Positions 26,001 through 37,900 of a stretch of DNA of 64,000 bases are shown piece by piece. The notes under the pieces were generated by a model. The model searched no databases. It saw nothing but the letters and a program-made list of their open reading frames with translations, and had not been told where the DNA came from. Within the stretch, counting starts at the first letter, position 1. Each line of letters begins with the position of its first letter. The position numbers and the translations under genes were made by a program. This DNA comes from Drosophila miranda (Eukaryota > Arthropoda > Insecta > Diptera > Drosophilidae): the NCBI RefSeq assembly GCF_003369915.1, contig NC_046675.1, forward strand, positions 25,606,001-25,670,000. Direction: 5' to 3'.

Positions 26001-29000
26001 ATATATTTTGTGAAAAACCTCTGAGAATCGAATAGATTCAAATGGATTTAAATTTTTATTCTCGTTTAAATTTTTGAAATTGCAAAAAGAAAGTGTTTTT
26101 TTTTTTCTATTGAAAATACAAATATGTCATATTCAAATTAAGGATTTTCATATTTTAATTAAAAATATATCCTACAAATTAAATATACTTTAAAGTGCTT
26201 TATACTTAGATTAAATACTGGCCGAATTAAAATACTTTTTAATACATTAATATTTAAATCAAGGTAAACTCTTTTTAATTTCATATGTTTGTATATAAAA
26301 ATCGAATATTTAATTGAAATATGTTTTGTGTATTTCTTTTTATCAAGCAATTTTTCTTGGGTAGGTTAGGTTTCTACGAGTAAATTAAATATATTTGCAT
26401 GCTCTTTTTAAAGCACCCAGCACTCCATAATGAAATACACAGCTCTGCTTTGTTCCGTATTTATCAGTAAGGCAATTAAGGTAATTTAAGTTAAGCAAAC
26501 ATCAAGCGGGCTTATGCAAACGATTTCGAATCAATTTGGCCGCAGATGTTTTTAAATGGCTCGATGCCATTAGATCTCATCCTGCGGATGGCAATGGCAT
26601 TCCGCCAAGCGGTTGCTGTCAAGTCGCCTTCCTGTCTTTTAAGCGTCTTGCCGTGCAATCACTCAAAGTTGTCCGCATTTGCATAAACACTTCTAATCCT
26701 AAGGCCTTGCAAGCTGCAGCGAGGAGCTCGAGTCCTTGGCTCCAGTGATTCCGTCTCCACATCCTCCTCCTTCTCCCGGCCACTTACACTCAATTGCCAG
26801 GCGACCCGTACGGTGGCACCTTCCGAAGTTGAAGTGACAACGCTAAACTGACAGCCAGCCAAGGGATGCTGCTCCACCCACTACTACTGTCTTTCTGCTC
26901 CTCCGACTGCTTGGCGTCCTCCGCGTCATCAAATGATGTTGGCCGGCGGTTAAGCAATGTTGCGTGCCAGGACGGCGTTTCCTTTTTCCTTTTGGCACCA
27001 CTCAGCTACGATTTCATCAAACAAACGTCGAGTGGGCGAATGGATCACGCACACAACAGACTTGCATGTCATTCATTGTGGCGTGATGCCACAGCCGGAG
27101 TCGAACTCGGCTCCCTGACTCGGACCCGTACCCGGAGTGGGAGAACGGCCTGCAGGAGCCGGAGCGCTTAGGCTGTCAGTCAGCGTGTCAGTTGTGTGGC
27201 ATTTCATTGGTTTTGGCTTCTGGCCTGGACTGGCCAGGCCCGGTCGGCCCGGAATGGAATGGAATGGCCGAGCCAACATTGCGGACAATTGACAGCACGG
27301 CAAGTCCTCTTCAAAAAGTGTCTCTTTGTTACTTTAATTCCGGTCGCCTTGCAAACATTCTTAAATTCCCCAAGTAGCCCGGTTCGGCCATTAGTTGTCC
27401 CTCAGCTGCAGCTGCTGCTGCTCCTGGGCTTGCTGTTGTTGGCAGCTCGCTCCATATTAAAAGTTTGGGACAACAAAAAAATGTTGATTAACTTTGCTGA
27501 ACTAGGGGAATTTCCCATTTGGATGCACTTAGCACATAGAATGTTAGGTTGAAGTGTTGGAAACTTGTGATGGCAAAGAATGATATTTTATACAGTAATT
27601 GTTAGTAATATCTATACGAAACCTGAGTGTTTCGGTACTGTTACGAAAGCGATATGTCTTTGATAAGAAATTTTCATGTTTTCCAGATCCAAGAAATTGT
27701 AGTTCCAAAATATATACAAATTTCTGTAAAGTTTAGAAATCTATTTCTACATGGTTTTAAGCTTCCATAAGATCATCTTCAAGTCGGTTATGTTCTTAGT
27801 GAGCAACTTCTCAATATTATTCCTGGAAAATGCTCTTAACTTTCGTGCTCGTATTGAATTCGATACGGTTTCGACATGGCATTGGACTGGGGCGGGATGA
27901 TATTCTGAGGAGTACTTGTCTCCTAAACTGCCGTACTTTGCATAAATTCTGACTTAAAGCATTGCACTTGCCTGAGACCATCCCCATCCACCCCATCCAC
28001 AGGAGTACCATTCCAACCGAACCATCTCCATTTTTCCACTCACTCACCTCTTTCAACTTTGTTGTTGTTCATTTGTGAAAAGTTTTGTCTTTGGTCTTGC
28101 TCTCGCAACAATTTACCGTTAAAAGCTCAACATTGTTACACTGGTTTTTCACTTTTCACTAAGTACCGGGTTTGTGTTACACATAAAAACCCAGACGGAA
28201 CGATTGAGGCGACATTGCGACAATTAGATTCCTCTTTACCATGGAAAACAGGTGAAAACTCTATCGGAAATACAAAATAAATTAACAGAGCTCATGATAA
28301 GCGGCATTAATTATGGATTGTTTAGCTTTATTCGAAATTGGTATCTATGACAGTCTGACATGGTTATATCTTTTCGGCTGTAGAGTCTCGAATCGAGTCG
28401 AAAGCGAGAACGAATATACCCATCGACCTTACAAGTACTGTGTAGAAAAACTGCAGGAGGAAAATATACCCGCAGGGAGAGGTGGCAGGGAAACCAAGGT
28501 GTACGGATTGGATAGAGCAGGGGTCGTTGAGTAATCTGCTCAAGTTTTGCCAGCGTCTTTTGTGCAACGTGCGAAGTTTGTCACTCCGTCAGTGAAATGG
28601 CAACGGACCCGGACAACCCGGACAACCCGAACAACTACGGCAACTATACCGGCAACGGCACCACTTTGTCTGTGTAGTGCATCCGTCCCTGTAATCCACT
28701 TGCAGTGAGAAACACCCACATCCACTCCATGGAGTCAGGTGATGGCGGGTGGGCGCGCTCCAGTTGTCGTGTCAACACAAGTTTTGCATTTGGCGATGTG
28801 TTTTTCTTCTGGTGGCCCTTTTTTGACACTTCCCTCGCTCTCTGCCCCGCGCATCTCTTAAGTAGTTAAATGAGTTTTCATAGTTTTGGGGCAAACAAAC
28901 CCTTTCCCTGTCCATTCAACCTCCAACCCTTGACTCTGCTACGAGTATGTGTATGTGCGGAAAATTAATTTTTTCCTTGCCCCACTTTGCATGTATTTTA

Positions 29001-32000
29001 TATAAATTTGCCACGGGGGTGCATTTGCTTAGAGAAAAAGTTTTATATTCCAGCGGATTTTTATTAAAATGTAGCAAGAAGCAGTAGTTTTCGAAAGAAA
29101 GTTGGAAAGTAATAGAGAGTTATGGGTTCAGAGCGGATTTCAGAAGTTAAAAGAAAGTAGGAGCTAACATGTGTTATACTTGAAACTTGGGGAATGGCCT
29201 TTGGAAATGGTTAAAATATATAATAATTTAAGTACGCTTTGTTCTGCTTTTGTTCTATGTAGATCCAATGCATGAGAGCAATTTATCAACATATTCATAA
29301 CCTCTAATCAAGCTAATAGCCTCAGCCTCAGAGAACAGCAAACACTTGAGCACCATCATCGTTATCATCAGTATCAGCATCAGCATCAGAATCAGGAGAG
29401 CACCATCAACAATAATTAATCAGTGGAAATATAATAACCGTCATTAAACTAAACAAACACATTTTGCCATTTAAGGTTCGCCATTCGCATAAATTTCAAT
29501 ACAAGACCAGGTACATTATACTTAACCCAACCACTCATCCGACACCCACCTGAATACATTTCCAATTAAGCGGGAAAGTTTTCCCCACCCAGCCACACCC
29601 ACACACGCACTTGCAGTCTCTCTTCGCTTCAGTCATGGGAGTTTTGGGCAAATAATATTCCCGGGCAAATGTTTAATGATATGAAATTAATGCGCAAATA
29701 TCAGTGGCCTCTACCATTGAGAGGGAATAGTAATTGGGAAACTGGGAAATGGTATAAAACGCGATGATATGCCATTGATGATTCCGTGGAGAGTTTTCAC
29801 AGCTGGCCCCGCCAGGTGAAAATGTAAATGATATACGACTATGCCAGCCTCCAGCTGAGTGGAATAAATTGACTCCTTCACCAGCCGGCAGTATAATGGT
29901 TCTGAAAAGTTCTTAAACATTCGTTCTCTTATTTGCTCGAAAGTCAATTTAAAACCCAGAAATATACGAGTTGTCGTTGTGTCGATTTTCATTTGCATGC
30001 TAGTCACACAAACGCAATACATACTACGAGTATGGGTGGGAGAGTAGGGGGAGAAAAGTTCCACAAATTATGTTGTTGCCAGAGATTTTTATGGTCCTGG
30101 CCAGGCCACGCACACATTTAACGCCTATTTCCCACTCCCGCGCATAATACAATATTTCCCCCAAAAATGTTGATCCAAGGCAAGTAAGAAAGCTGTAGAA
30201 ACCCAAACGACTATATAATACCACCTACTCGAAGAACTATCAAGTCATACAAATGTGGTTCGTAATGTCTTTTCCATATCTAGATTCAGTTTCCAAAATT
30301 GTATCTATTAAGGTACCAGAGTTCAAATGATGTACATACATCCTTGTATCGGGATTGACAGTGCCTGTTACATACCAACATACGAATACAAAACACCCTC
30401 GAACTCATCTCGAGCCGAGGTATAAACAGCAACAGATTTGATTTTACTCAGTTTCTGTTTCTGATTCTGTTTCGGTTTCGATTTCAGGCCGAAAATTTTT
30501 ATTGTCCAGTGGGCGTAGGAAAAAAGCGACGAAATACGCATGAAATTTGATTTGCTTCATTGAATTGATTTCATTTCATTTGTTTTGATTTGTTTCCCCA
30601 AAAATACGCAAGAACGCAAATTGGAAACCGTCCGTCCAAGAGGCAGAGGGAGGCAGGGAGGGAGGGTCTAACAAAAACCGTCCGAATCCGAATCAGGATC
30701 CGAATGAGAGTGTTGAAATGAATACATTTCGGTTGAGTTCGAGGCGTGTTCAGGGGTGTGGCACGGCACTGTGGTTTATGTTGATACTGTTGACTGACAA
30801 GGCCTGGCCACACTTGCCATTGGTCTCCGGTTCTGTGCCTGTGCCTGACTTTTAGTAGTAGTTTATTTAGTTGTTGGAGCGATCAACACTTGCCATATTG
30901 CCATGGCATTAGAGTGTCAGCAAATATTCGGGATTGGTCTGGAGTGGAATGGAATGGAATGGCATGGCATATGGCAGCTGAATAGCTAGGAAACGGTTTT
31001 AGTTCCGTTCCTGCTATGATTTGGGCCACATGCGGCTTAATGCCCCCAAAAGAGCTCTAAGCCTCGCTCCGGGTCTGGGTTTCAGCCACGAAAATCCCCA
31101 GACACTAAAACAAAAGTTGCCTCTCAATCGAACCCTTTTTGTCTGCCTGTCATCAGCGGGTAGCAAGTGCTCTTAAAGTGTAACAAAACTATAAATGGGT
31201 TATCCCAATGGGCTTGCCATCTCAGAGATACATACAATAATGGTCTTTGAATGTTGTTTGATGCCTGATAATTGTTGTCTCAAAAACACACATTGAAATG
31301 TATCTGTTGGGGATTTTCCGATCAGGAAAACAAATAATCCCAAACTTTATGCAAGACTCTAACCGTTCCCCAGTGAGTATTTTACCCATCAATTCTCACG
31401 GCTCTGAAGGGAAAACTTCACAGTGAGCGTATTCCTATACAGTGGCCCGATGATGACCCAATTAATACTTACATTGAAATTTGAAATGTACGTATTTATG
31501 GGAGTAAACTTTTCAAGGCGAAAACGAAACGAAAACTTTAAGCATTTTACGTATCCTCGAGACCTGCCCCAGTGGGAAACCCAGAACTAATCATTATTGA
31601 AAACGTGTGGTGGAAACTTCTGTAATGCGCCCCATTGTGTCACGCCCACGTTCACGTCCACGTCCACGTCCACTGCTACTCGGAATGGAAAACGGCATGA
31701 GGGAATGGGAACGACAAAGCAAAAAAAAGAGGAAAATACAAACTCAAAAGTTATAACGAAATAGCTTTGGTCAAATTGTTTTACAAGCCAATTGGGTTTG
31801 TTGTCCTTTTTTCGGTTCTGCTCAGTTGCCTTTTTGGAGTCCTGCGGTCCTGTGGTGCTTTGTGAGGCGCAGGGAAAGCCCTAAGGCGCTTAGCAAAAGG
31901 ATGTTCCAATGTGACATCGATTTCTCTTTATAAAGGGTGATGTTTCGACTTACACTTGGGTTTTAACTGAAGCCCCCTGTTAAAATCTTTGCTTTCTTTT

Positions 32001-32340
32001 CAAATATTGTAGTGAAAATATTTGTCTGCATTTGCTTACAGAAGATTAATATATTCTATTGGCTGACCTGGCATACGATTTGCCGCAGTATTGCGAACTA
32101 TTTCTGTTGCTCTGAACGATGTCATTTGGAAGAATGTTTCAAATAAAGCAAGCCTTTCAATTGTCTTCTGGTGTTGCTTCAATTTCAAGTAGTTGCTCTA
32201 ATGAAAATCTTACACAGTCACAAAAAGCGTTCCACACATACAAAAACAAATAAATTAGGTAGGTAGGTAGAGGTAGGAAGGTGAAAAATACTGTTTGTAT
32301 ATGTATATGTATTCGCATACCTACTAAATATACAAACAAC
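17020..32340. other. Gene-poor interval, about 15 kb
   Basis: I find no open frame here with coding-like composition, a plausible ATG context and splice partners. Microsatellite-like tracts occur: TC repeats near 18835-18851, GA repeats at 23321-23344 and 24926-24965, and GGAATG copies near 30943-30962. A TATATAAAAG element stands at 18400 without a recognisable gene after it. A sequence beginning TTATACCCTTGCAGAGAG at 23408 resembles the edge of a dispersed fly repeat, but I cannot define its extent. The interval may be regulatory or intronic. Confidence 0.5.
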
Positions 32341-32393
32341 TTTGCATAAAAATCGGTTTATCCTTTTTGTTTTAGGTGGCAGCCCATCGTCAT

Positions 32394-32740
32394 ATGACCT
32401 TTTTGAGGATGTCTTTCATGCTACATCAGTCCAAATCCTTCGATATTAACCCAGTTGACAGCACAGGTAATATATTTAATATGAATAATTTAAATATATG
32501 AATAAATAAAAATATTATTTGCATTATTTGCATGGTCCAATATAATATTCGATTACGAATCGGATGCTTCGGACCTCAAAAGCACTTCGATCAGTGATGT
32601 CTCCATGGGGGTGCCATCGGCGTGTCGACACCGTCGAAAAAATTATTTTACTGGACGAAAAAAAACAGACGGTGATGCAAAAATTCACCGTCAAATGCTG
32701 TAAACCTATAGAAATAAATGAATATCATTTACATATTTGA
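32394..32740 (+). CDS. Candidate small gene (two-exon 72-aa or single-exon 58-aa model)
   Basis: Model 1: an exon bounded by TTTTTGTTTTAG| at 32375 and |GTAATAT at 32467, with ATG at 32394, joins in phase to an exon starting at 32595 (GATCAG|TG) and ending with TGA at 32740. This gives 72 residues. Model 2: an unspliced frame from ATG 32564 to the same stop gives 58 residues, beginning MLRTSKALRS, which is basic and Ser-rich like a mitochondrial targeting sequence. Both share the C-terminal frame, whose composition is strongly coding-like (VEKIILLDEKKQTVMQKF, then KCCKPIEINE). The second exon's acceptor has a poor pyrimidine tract, which weakens model 1. I do not recognise the protein. It could also be a fragment of a decayed gene. 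Confidence 0.35.
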
Positions 32741-33104
32741 ACTTCATTGAACTTTTTATTCATACAGAACTATATATAAAATGTAGCCCCAAAGTGTGAC
32801 GTATAACTTCAGCCCTTATATTCAAGTTCGCCCCAAAAGTTGATGAATAGTTTGCTCTTGCTCCGTATTGATCTCTGCTTCGCTCTGCTAAACTGAGAAA
32901 CTGTCGGAAACTGAGCAGCATCCAGTCTGTATACAGTCCAGGATACAGCAATCCAAGCAATCCTTTGGACAAGCTATAGTAAAACGTCTTCTGTTCCGGA
33001 GTAGCTTATACAGAAAAAGGGGTTCATTACGATCTTTGAAAATGTTAATGCCAAATCTCGTAAAATTATAACTAATACTTCAACACAATAATAGTAATAA
33101 TTTA

Positions 33105-33400
33105 TTAATTTTCACGGGACTCATTAAATTTTCTATTCATTTTAGATGTTTCGGAAGTGTGTGAAAATCTGTAAAAATAAAACACCATTTCTACTGCATC
33201 TTGAGATCTCGCTTGAACTTCAATATGACTGAATCTATTAGGGAATTTTTTCGCGCAATTATCATTTAAATATGCTTCCTTCGTGATCTTCTCCTGGGTG
33301 GGAAATTTGCTGGCAGACACGACTCAGCTTGTTAAGCAATTACCTCACGAAAAAATTCCAATAATATGCGGCAGACAATGGCTTGGGACACGCAAAACAT
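33105..33400 (-). CDS. Candidate small two-exon gene (81 aa)
   Basis: The exons are 33400-33344 and 33293-33105. The intron is 50 bp (GAG|GTAATT ... CCCACCCAG|GAG), phase 0 and at the lower size limit for Drosophila. The ATG follows AAAA, a good fly context. The N-terminus is hydrophobic with cysteines (MFCVSQAIVCRILLEFF). The second exon encodes a hydrophilic, coding-like stretch (EKITKEAYLNDNCAKKF, then FSHIEVQARSQDAVEMVF) and ends at TAA. I do not recognise the family. The second-exon frame is also open a little further 5' without splicing, beginning at a non-ATG codon. The candidate lies just downstream, on the same strand, of a 30-codon ORF at 33524-33432. Confidence 0.35.
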
Positions 33401-33431
33401 TTTTACGCGCCAAAACTTTATTTTTGATTTG

Positions 33432-33524
33432 CTAGTTCTTCTTCTTACTAGTGGTGATGGGCACGATGGGCAGAACTTGGTTAAAATATTCGGAAAATCG
33501 GAAAATCAACTTAAACGCCACCAT
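33432..33524 (-). CDS. Candidate small ORF (30 aa)
   Basis: ATG at 33524, with an in-frame TGA just upstream, opens 30 codons ending at TAG. The product starts MVAFKLIFRFSEYF and ends in a basic Lys-Lys-Lys-Asn tail. The stop lies 31 bases before the ATG of the two-exon candidate at 33400, so the two could sit on one transcript. The support is composition only. Confidence 0.25.
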   Translation of the reverse strand: MVAFKLIFRFSEYFNQVLPIVPITTSKKKN

Positions 33525-33754
33525 AACTCAACTTTTTGACAAAACTAGGCCCCTACGCTTATCAAACGTAAAAAAACTGAATTTGTCTAAAAACTGTTAG
33601 CTCAATGACTCAAGCCTGGAGTAAATAGGGTATAAGATTATTAGAGTGCAAGTTTTCAATGGAAAATTCCTGTGCATGAACTAATATTGAAGCAAATTTT
33701 TTAATTGTAACCAAAAAATAAATTAAAAAATATAAGTTTATGCTGTAGACTCTG

Positions 33755-34681
33755 TCACCATTCTTCTAATTGTTGAAGCAGCTGTTCCATCCCCTTCTCC
33801 TCCTGTTGCTGCTGACGCTGCTGCTGATGCTCATTCTGTCCCAATTTTTGCGGTTGCTGAGAACGGAATCTCCCCCTTAATGATCGTCGATCTCTGGCAG
33901 CCTTTTCTTTTGCATCGGCCGCGGCACTGGCAGCCTTGCGGGCCTCCTTCTTGGTGTTTTCGTAGTCAATCTGAGCGGATTTCAATTGCTTGAGTAGCAT
34001 CTCTGCCCGGTTGTGAGCGGCGTTAACGAGCTGGTTCCTCTCGGCCAGCTCCTGCTGGGCTCCTTTTTCCGCTGCCGTTGCGTGGCCGATACTCCCCTCG
34101 GAAATTTTGACAGCGGCGAGAAGGTCTTGGTGAAGTAACTGGGCCTGCTTGACCGAAGCGGCGGCCGCTTTGACATTTTCCTCAGAGTCGACCAGGGAGG
34201 CGACCTCATCCTGGGCGACGGTCTCGGCCTCCTGCACCTCCTGTTGCAGCTGCTCGACAATCTGCTGTTTACCTGTCAGTGCCGCCTCGGCCGCGCGGGC
34301 TGCCGATATGGCCCTGTCTGCGAATTCGGTCTTGACCTGGCGAGCGGCCTCCGCCGCCGCTGACTGCTGGGTGTCGGAGGCTTGCTTCGCCTCCTGGGCG
34401 GCCTTCTGGGCAATGTTTGAGGAAGTTTTCATCGAGTTTTTACGCCCCAGGCCCATTAGCGAATTACCGTCACATTGCCCCATATTGTTCATTCTCCTTT
34501 GCTAAACGGATTCGCGGATAAGACTCAAAGGTGGGCAAACAGATGCACTTCGGCTCACCTGGCACTGCTGACGTTGCTTCCGCTGTTGACGTCGTTCTGG
34601 CAGCTGGTAGCTCTGAATGGCTGCGGCAGAGATTAGCAGTACGTAGACGAAGGCCAGGGTGCAAGGCGGCGAATGGTGCAT
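33755..34681 (-). CDS. DUF745-family secreted helical protein (2 exons, 289 aa)
   Basis: The exons are 34681-34559 and 34501-33755, with a 57-bp GT-AG intron in phase 0 (TGCCAG|GTGAGC ... CGTTTAG|CAAAGG). Exon 1 supplies a signal peptide (HHSPPCTLAFVYVLLISAAA, cleavage near residues 22-24) followed by an Arg/Gln-rich linker. Exon 2 carries the family's long Ala/Lys/Gln/Glu helix (residues ~71-255, opening IAQKAAQEAKQASDTQQ), then a basic stretch and a Gln-rich C-terminus (QQQRQQQQEE). DUF745 proteins are insect-specific, often testis- or seminal-fluid-associated in Drosophila, and of unknown biochemical role. The start was set at ATG 34681; the longer frame upstream begins at a TTG codon. The family call rests on the helical pattern and architecture, not on an alignment. 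Confidence 0.82.
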
Positions 34682-34699
34682 AATTATGTGGGCCTTCAA

Positions 34700-36860
34700 A
34701 GTTGCGACAAGTTCTCCGTTCCAGCTCGAGCTCAAACATTTTTACATTTGAAGTAGTTCGCTAAGCCAGCGTGTTCCATAGAATGAAATGTTTAACAAAG
34801 TTTTTGTTAGGAAAAGTCAGGGAGAGTCGTCAGGAGAGTCAGGAAACGGAAACGAGGGATCGATGGTGGGCGGTGGTTGCGGGTTGGGCAAGGGCGGCAT
34901 AACTTTTCCGCGCAATTTAACTTAACGTTCACGAGTTTCTCATTTTTATTTTCTTTCTTTTGTACGGTCTTTTTTGCACTTTTTCTTTGACATGAAAAGT
35001 AGACTAACAATGCATGTGGCAACGTTTTTTCTTTGCTGTTGTTGAACCAAAATTAATTGGGTCGTCAAAGTTCTTCAGCCCGCCGATAAGCTTTCGGCCT
35101 TATCAAAATGGCAGCTGAGGAGCGCCGAGAGAGCACCAGAAAAAGAGCCGACAAAAAGTTGGAATAAAAATGAGGGAAAACCCAAGACGATTGCTTGGGT
35201 CATTTGTGCGTTGATCTGTTAATCCGGAAAGGGTTTGCCGGGTTTCCCAGCCTGAAAGCTACGGATTTTCGTCCCATTTGATTGAGAGTCCTGGACTTTT
35301 GTCGATGGGAAAAGGCTTCGCCCAGCATTAGAAGACTAAAAAAGGTCTCTGGCCACAGTTGCTCGGTTTATGGCTCATAGACAAGCCAACAAAGACAAGC
35401 GTATGCGTAATAAAATCCCCAACTTAAAATTCTACATATATGTACCGTTTCTCTCCCAATTAGAGATAACTGATATTTTTAAAAGTTTAAACTATTTATG
35501 TGGCATGTGCCAAGGCAAGGTCCACATTTGGGTCCCCGGCATCATGGAGTGGAGCTCCATGGACACACTCACTCGGCCTTGTTCACGGACCTCGTCACTT
35601 GCATCCGCCTTTTTGCGTATTCAAGTGCCTGTGCACAAGTGCTCCATCGCCCCCGTATCTCCACTCCCCTCCACACCCTACACACACACGCCCCAAATGA
35701 CACTCTGAGTGGGAAACGTGGCGGCAAACCGCAAAAAAGAGTCTCCTAGAAGGAGGAATCGATGTGCATGAAAATTTTGCCAGCAAAATGCTGGCAAAAG
35801 ACCTCAACCACATCGAAGCTGAAATTCTCTAATGAGAAATTGTGTTTTTGGAGAGAATTAATGGATTAATTAATGCTATAGGCGTTTTATATAATATCTT
35901 TAAGATTGATCTCCTCCGATCAAAAGTTAGTGGGTTGAATTGTGTTTCCCTCATTTACGCTAAGCGAATAAAGATCACTAATATTACGGATTTTATTTGA
36001 ACTTTTGGGAATATTCCTGATGTTACAACTTGTTTTTCGCCAGTGTATGGCTGCCTCGTAGTGCAGTTCCCTGCCCCCAAGCCCTTACCATACTAGAGGC
36101 CATATGGACTGGTCCACAAATTCAATTTCCTCTGCAGTCAGTCCATCGAGCAATGTCCTGTGCCCTGCTAACTGCCTCGTCTATGTGGTGATGCGGCGAT
36201 GTGCCGATGCCATGTCTTTTTGGTGTTTGGACATCCCACCTACATACACACATATAGATGATGTACTCGTATACAGGGTATATATAACTTGTATATATAA
36301 TATTTATGCCACAGTAAGTGCTTATTGATGTCAGATCTGAAATTGAAATCTGTTTGAGGCTTTTGTTCTTATTTCGTATGGATCCACGTTGCAGTTAAGG
36401 TTTCGTTTCGTTTTTGGTTTCAATGGTTTTATGGACTCTCAATTAAGCAAGTTGGCATTTCTGACATGTCTGAGCTTCGACTGAAACCGAAACTGAAATC
36501 GAAACTTGATGCATGAAAAATTGGAAATACACTAGTACATCCATACGTACATACACGTTTACGTTTATGCATGCACACGAAATATTTATAAAGTCAGACA
36601 CAAGGCCCATCTCCCAGGAGAAACCAACGAGAACAAGAATGGAAATGGGCATGGATGTGGGGGTATGTGGTATGAGGTACAGAAGAGGAGCAGGAACTGG
36701 GGTGGCGGTGGGGGTGGGGCCGTTGAGGCCACAGTAAAATTTAATTTCAATGCATAACCAAATTGAATTTAAGCAACAGGAAAATTCCTCGCCTGGCCAC
36801 AAAGGTGCCGCATATGGGCGGGGAAGGAGCTGAAAGAGTAGGCTAAAACCACGCAGAGTG
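34700..36860. other. Intergenic interval
   Basis: This lies between the DUF745-like gene and the EF-hand cluster. No supported gene is present. The sequence is AT-rich with a few GC-rich patches and open frames of unlikely composition. The first ~100 bases (34690-34790) must contain the promoter of the DUF745-like gene; I see no clear TATA box there. Confidence 0.5.
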
Positions 36861-36882
36861 TTTCAAGTTGAAAGTTTTCACC

Positions 36883-36907
36883 TAGAGTAGAGTAGAGTAG
36901 AGTAGAG
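36883..36907. repeat. (TAGAG)n pentanucleotide tract
   Basis: Five consecutive TAGAG units. The equivalent place in unit 2 (37932-37964) has interrupted AGAG/GGAG units, so the tract pre-dates the duplication or expanded after it. Confidence 0.8.
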
Positions 36908-37024
36908 AAATTTCTCAAAAGCCAGCCAACCACAATAACCCGAAAGTGGAAATTGCACGAGTAGCAACATTTTCGAGAGCAAAGAAGGAATTTCAAGAGT
37001 TTTGCCTCAATCCACAGGAAATGC

Positions 37025-37030
37025 TTTAAT
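37025..37030 (-). terminator. Poly(A) signal variant of androcam copy A
   Basis: ATTAAA on the minus strand lies 45 bases past the stop codon. The same hexamer is kept in the same place after copy B (38084-38089), which supports a real role. Confidence 0.5.
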
Positions 37031-37074
37031 GTTTCGAAATGTTCGGTGTGTGTCTGTACTTTGTTTCAGGGTGC

Positions 37075-37521
37075 CTACTTCTGGTTGATCATCCAAACAA
37101 ACTCCTCGTAGTTTATCAGGCCGTCCCCATCGAAGTCAGCCTCGCGTACCATATCGTCGATCTCCTCCTCAGTGACCTTCTCACCCAGATTGATCATCGC
37201 GAAACGGAGCTCTGCCGGCGATATGAAGCCGTCATGGTCGCGGTCAAAGATCTGGAAAGCCTCTCGCATCTCCTCCTCCGTGTCAGATTCCCGTTTCTGC
37301 TTGTTCATCATCTGGCAGAACTCGTTGAAGTCGATCTCGCCGTTGCCATCGATGTCGACCTCGTTCACCAGATCCTGAAGCTCGGCCTCGGTGGGGTTTT
37401 GGCCCAGGGAGCGCATCAGGATGCCCAATTCGCGGGTGGTGATGGACCCAGTGCCATCCTTGTCAAACAGGGCGAAAGCCTCCTTGAACTCTGCAATCTG
37501 CTCCTCAGTCAGTTCGGCCAT
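37075..37521 (-). CDS. Acam: Androcam-like calmodulin relative, copy A (148 aa)
   Basis: This is a full-length intronless calmodulin-type protein with four EF-hands. The loops D20-E31, D56-E67, D93-E104 and D129-E140 all keep Asp at position 1, Gly at 6 and Glu at 12, so all four could bind calcium. It is androcam rather than calmodulin: the third and fourth hands read [17 protein letters not shown] and the C-terminus [12 protein letters not shown], matching my memory of D. melanogaster androcam, the testis-specific light chain of myosin VI. Compared with copy B it has 12 replacements, 11 of them in residues 73-125 (e.g. Met76 to Lys, Leu96 to His, Val108 to Ala). As I recall, melanogaster androcam has a degenerate second loop, which is not the case here. 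It lies in the downstream unit of the tandem duplication. Confidence 0.88.
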   Translation of the reverse strand: MAELTEEQIAEFKEAFALFDKDGTGSITTRELGILMRSLGQNPTEAELQDLVNEVDIDGNGEIDFNEFCQMMNKQKRESDTEEEMREAFQIFDRDHDGFISPAELRFAMINLGEKVTEEEIDDMVREADFDGDGLINYEEFVWMINQK

Positions 37522-37673
37522 TGTTTGTGATTTTTTGTATTTTTAATTTAGTATTGCTGTGGATTTAAGCTGCTGGTTGTTGTTGACTCAAAACTAATTG
37601 TGATACAGAATTCTGTGAATTTTGTGACCACATCCCGTTCCGTTTCGATGTTACGGCAACGCCTGCCCAGTTC

Positions 37674-37900
37674 TGATCTCTCGGACATCAACTTACAAAG
37701 CCTACGTAGTCGATGTTTTCCTCCTCATCGTATAATTTTTTTCTCCCAAATATTTTCTTATATGACAGAGCTCCGCCTCTGCTCTACGGTCATGTCCCTC
37801 CTTATCGAATAACTTTAATGCAGCAATAATCTCGTCCTTGGGTGTCATATCCTTGTACATCTTGGACATGACGTATAGAGAGTCGTCCCGCAACATATCG
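37674..37900 (-). pseudogene. Truncated copy of the divergent EF-hand gene
   Basis: This is homologous to the 3' half of the intact gene at 38747-39244. It begins within the second EF-hand (LRDDSLYVMSKMYKDMTP, against LRDDFLYIMSKMYKDMTP), exactly where duplication unit 1 ends, so its first half was never copied. Further on the frame breaks after FDKEG, about 40 bases are missing across the fourth-hand region, and the stop equivalent reads TCA instead of TAA. It has no start and no promoter, so it is a dead by-product of the duplication that copied androcam. Confidence 0.85.

Larger units (their letters stand above)
36861..37900. repeat. Tandem duplication, unit 1
   Basis: This aligns end to end with unit 2 (37911-39011). 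The left edge TTTCAAGTTGAAAGTTTTCAC matches TTTCAAGTGGAATGTTTTCAT at 37911. The androcam copies, 5'UTRs and 3' flanks correspond, and the right edge ends at CGTCCCGCAACATATCG in both. The unit holds androcam copy A plus the 3' half of a divergent EF-hand gene, which is cut at the unit edge. A (TAGAG)n tract near 36883-36907 lies by the left edge, with a decayed counterpart in unit 2. Confidence 0.85.
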
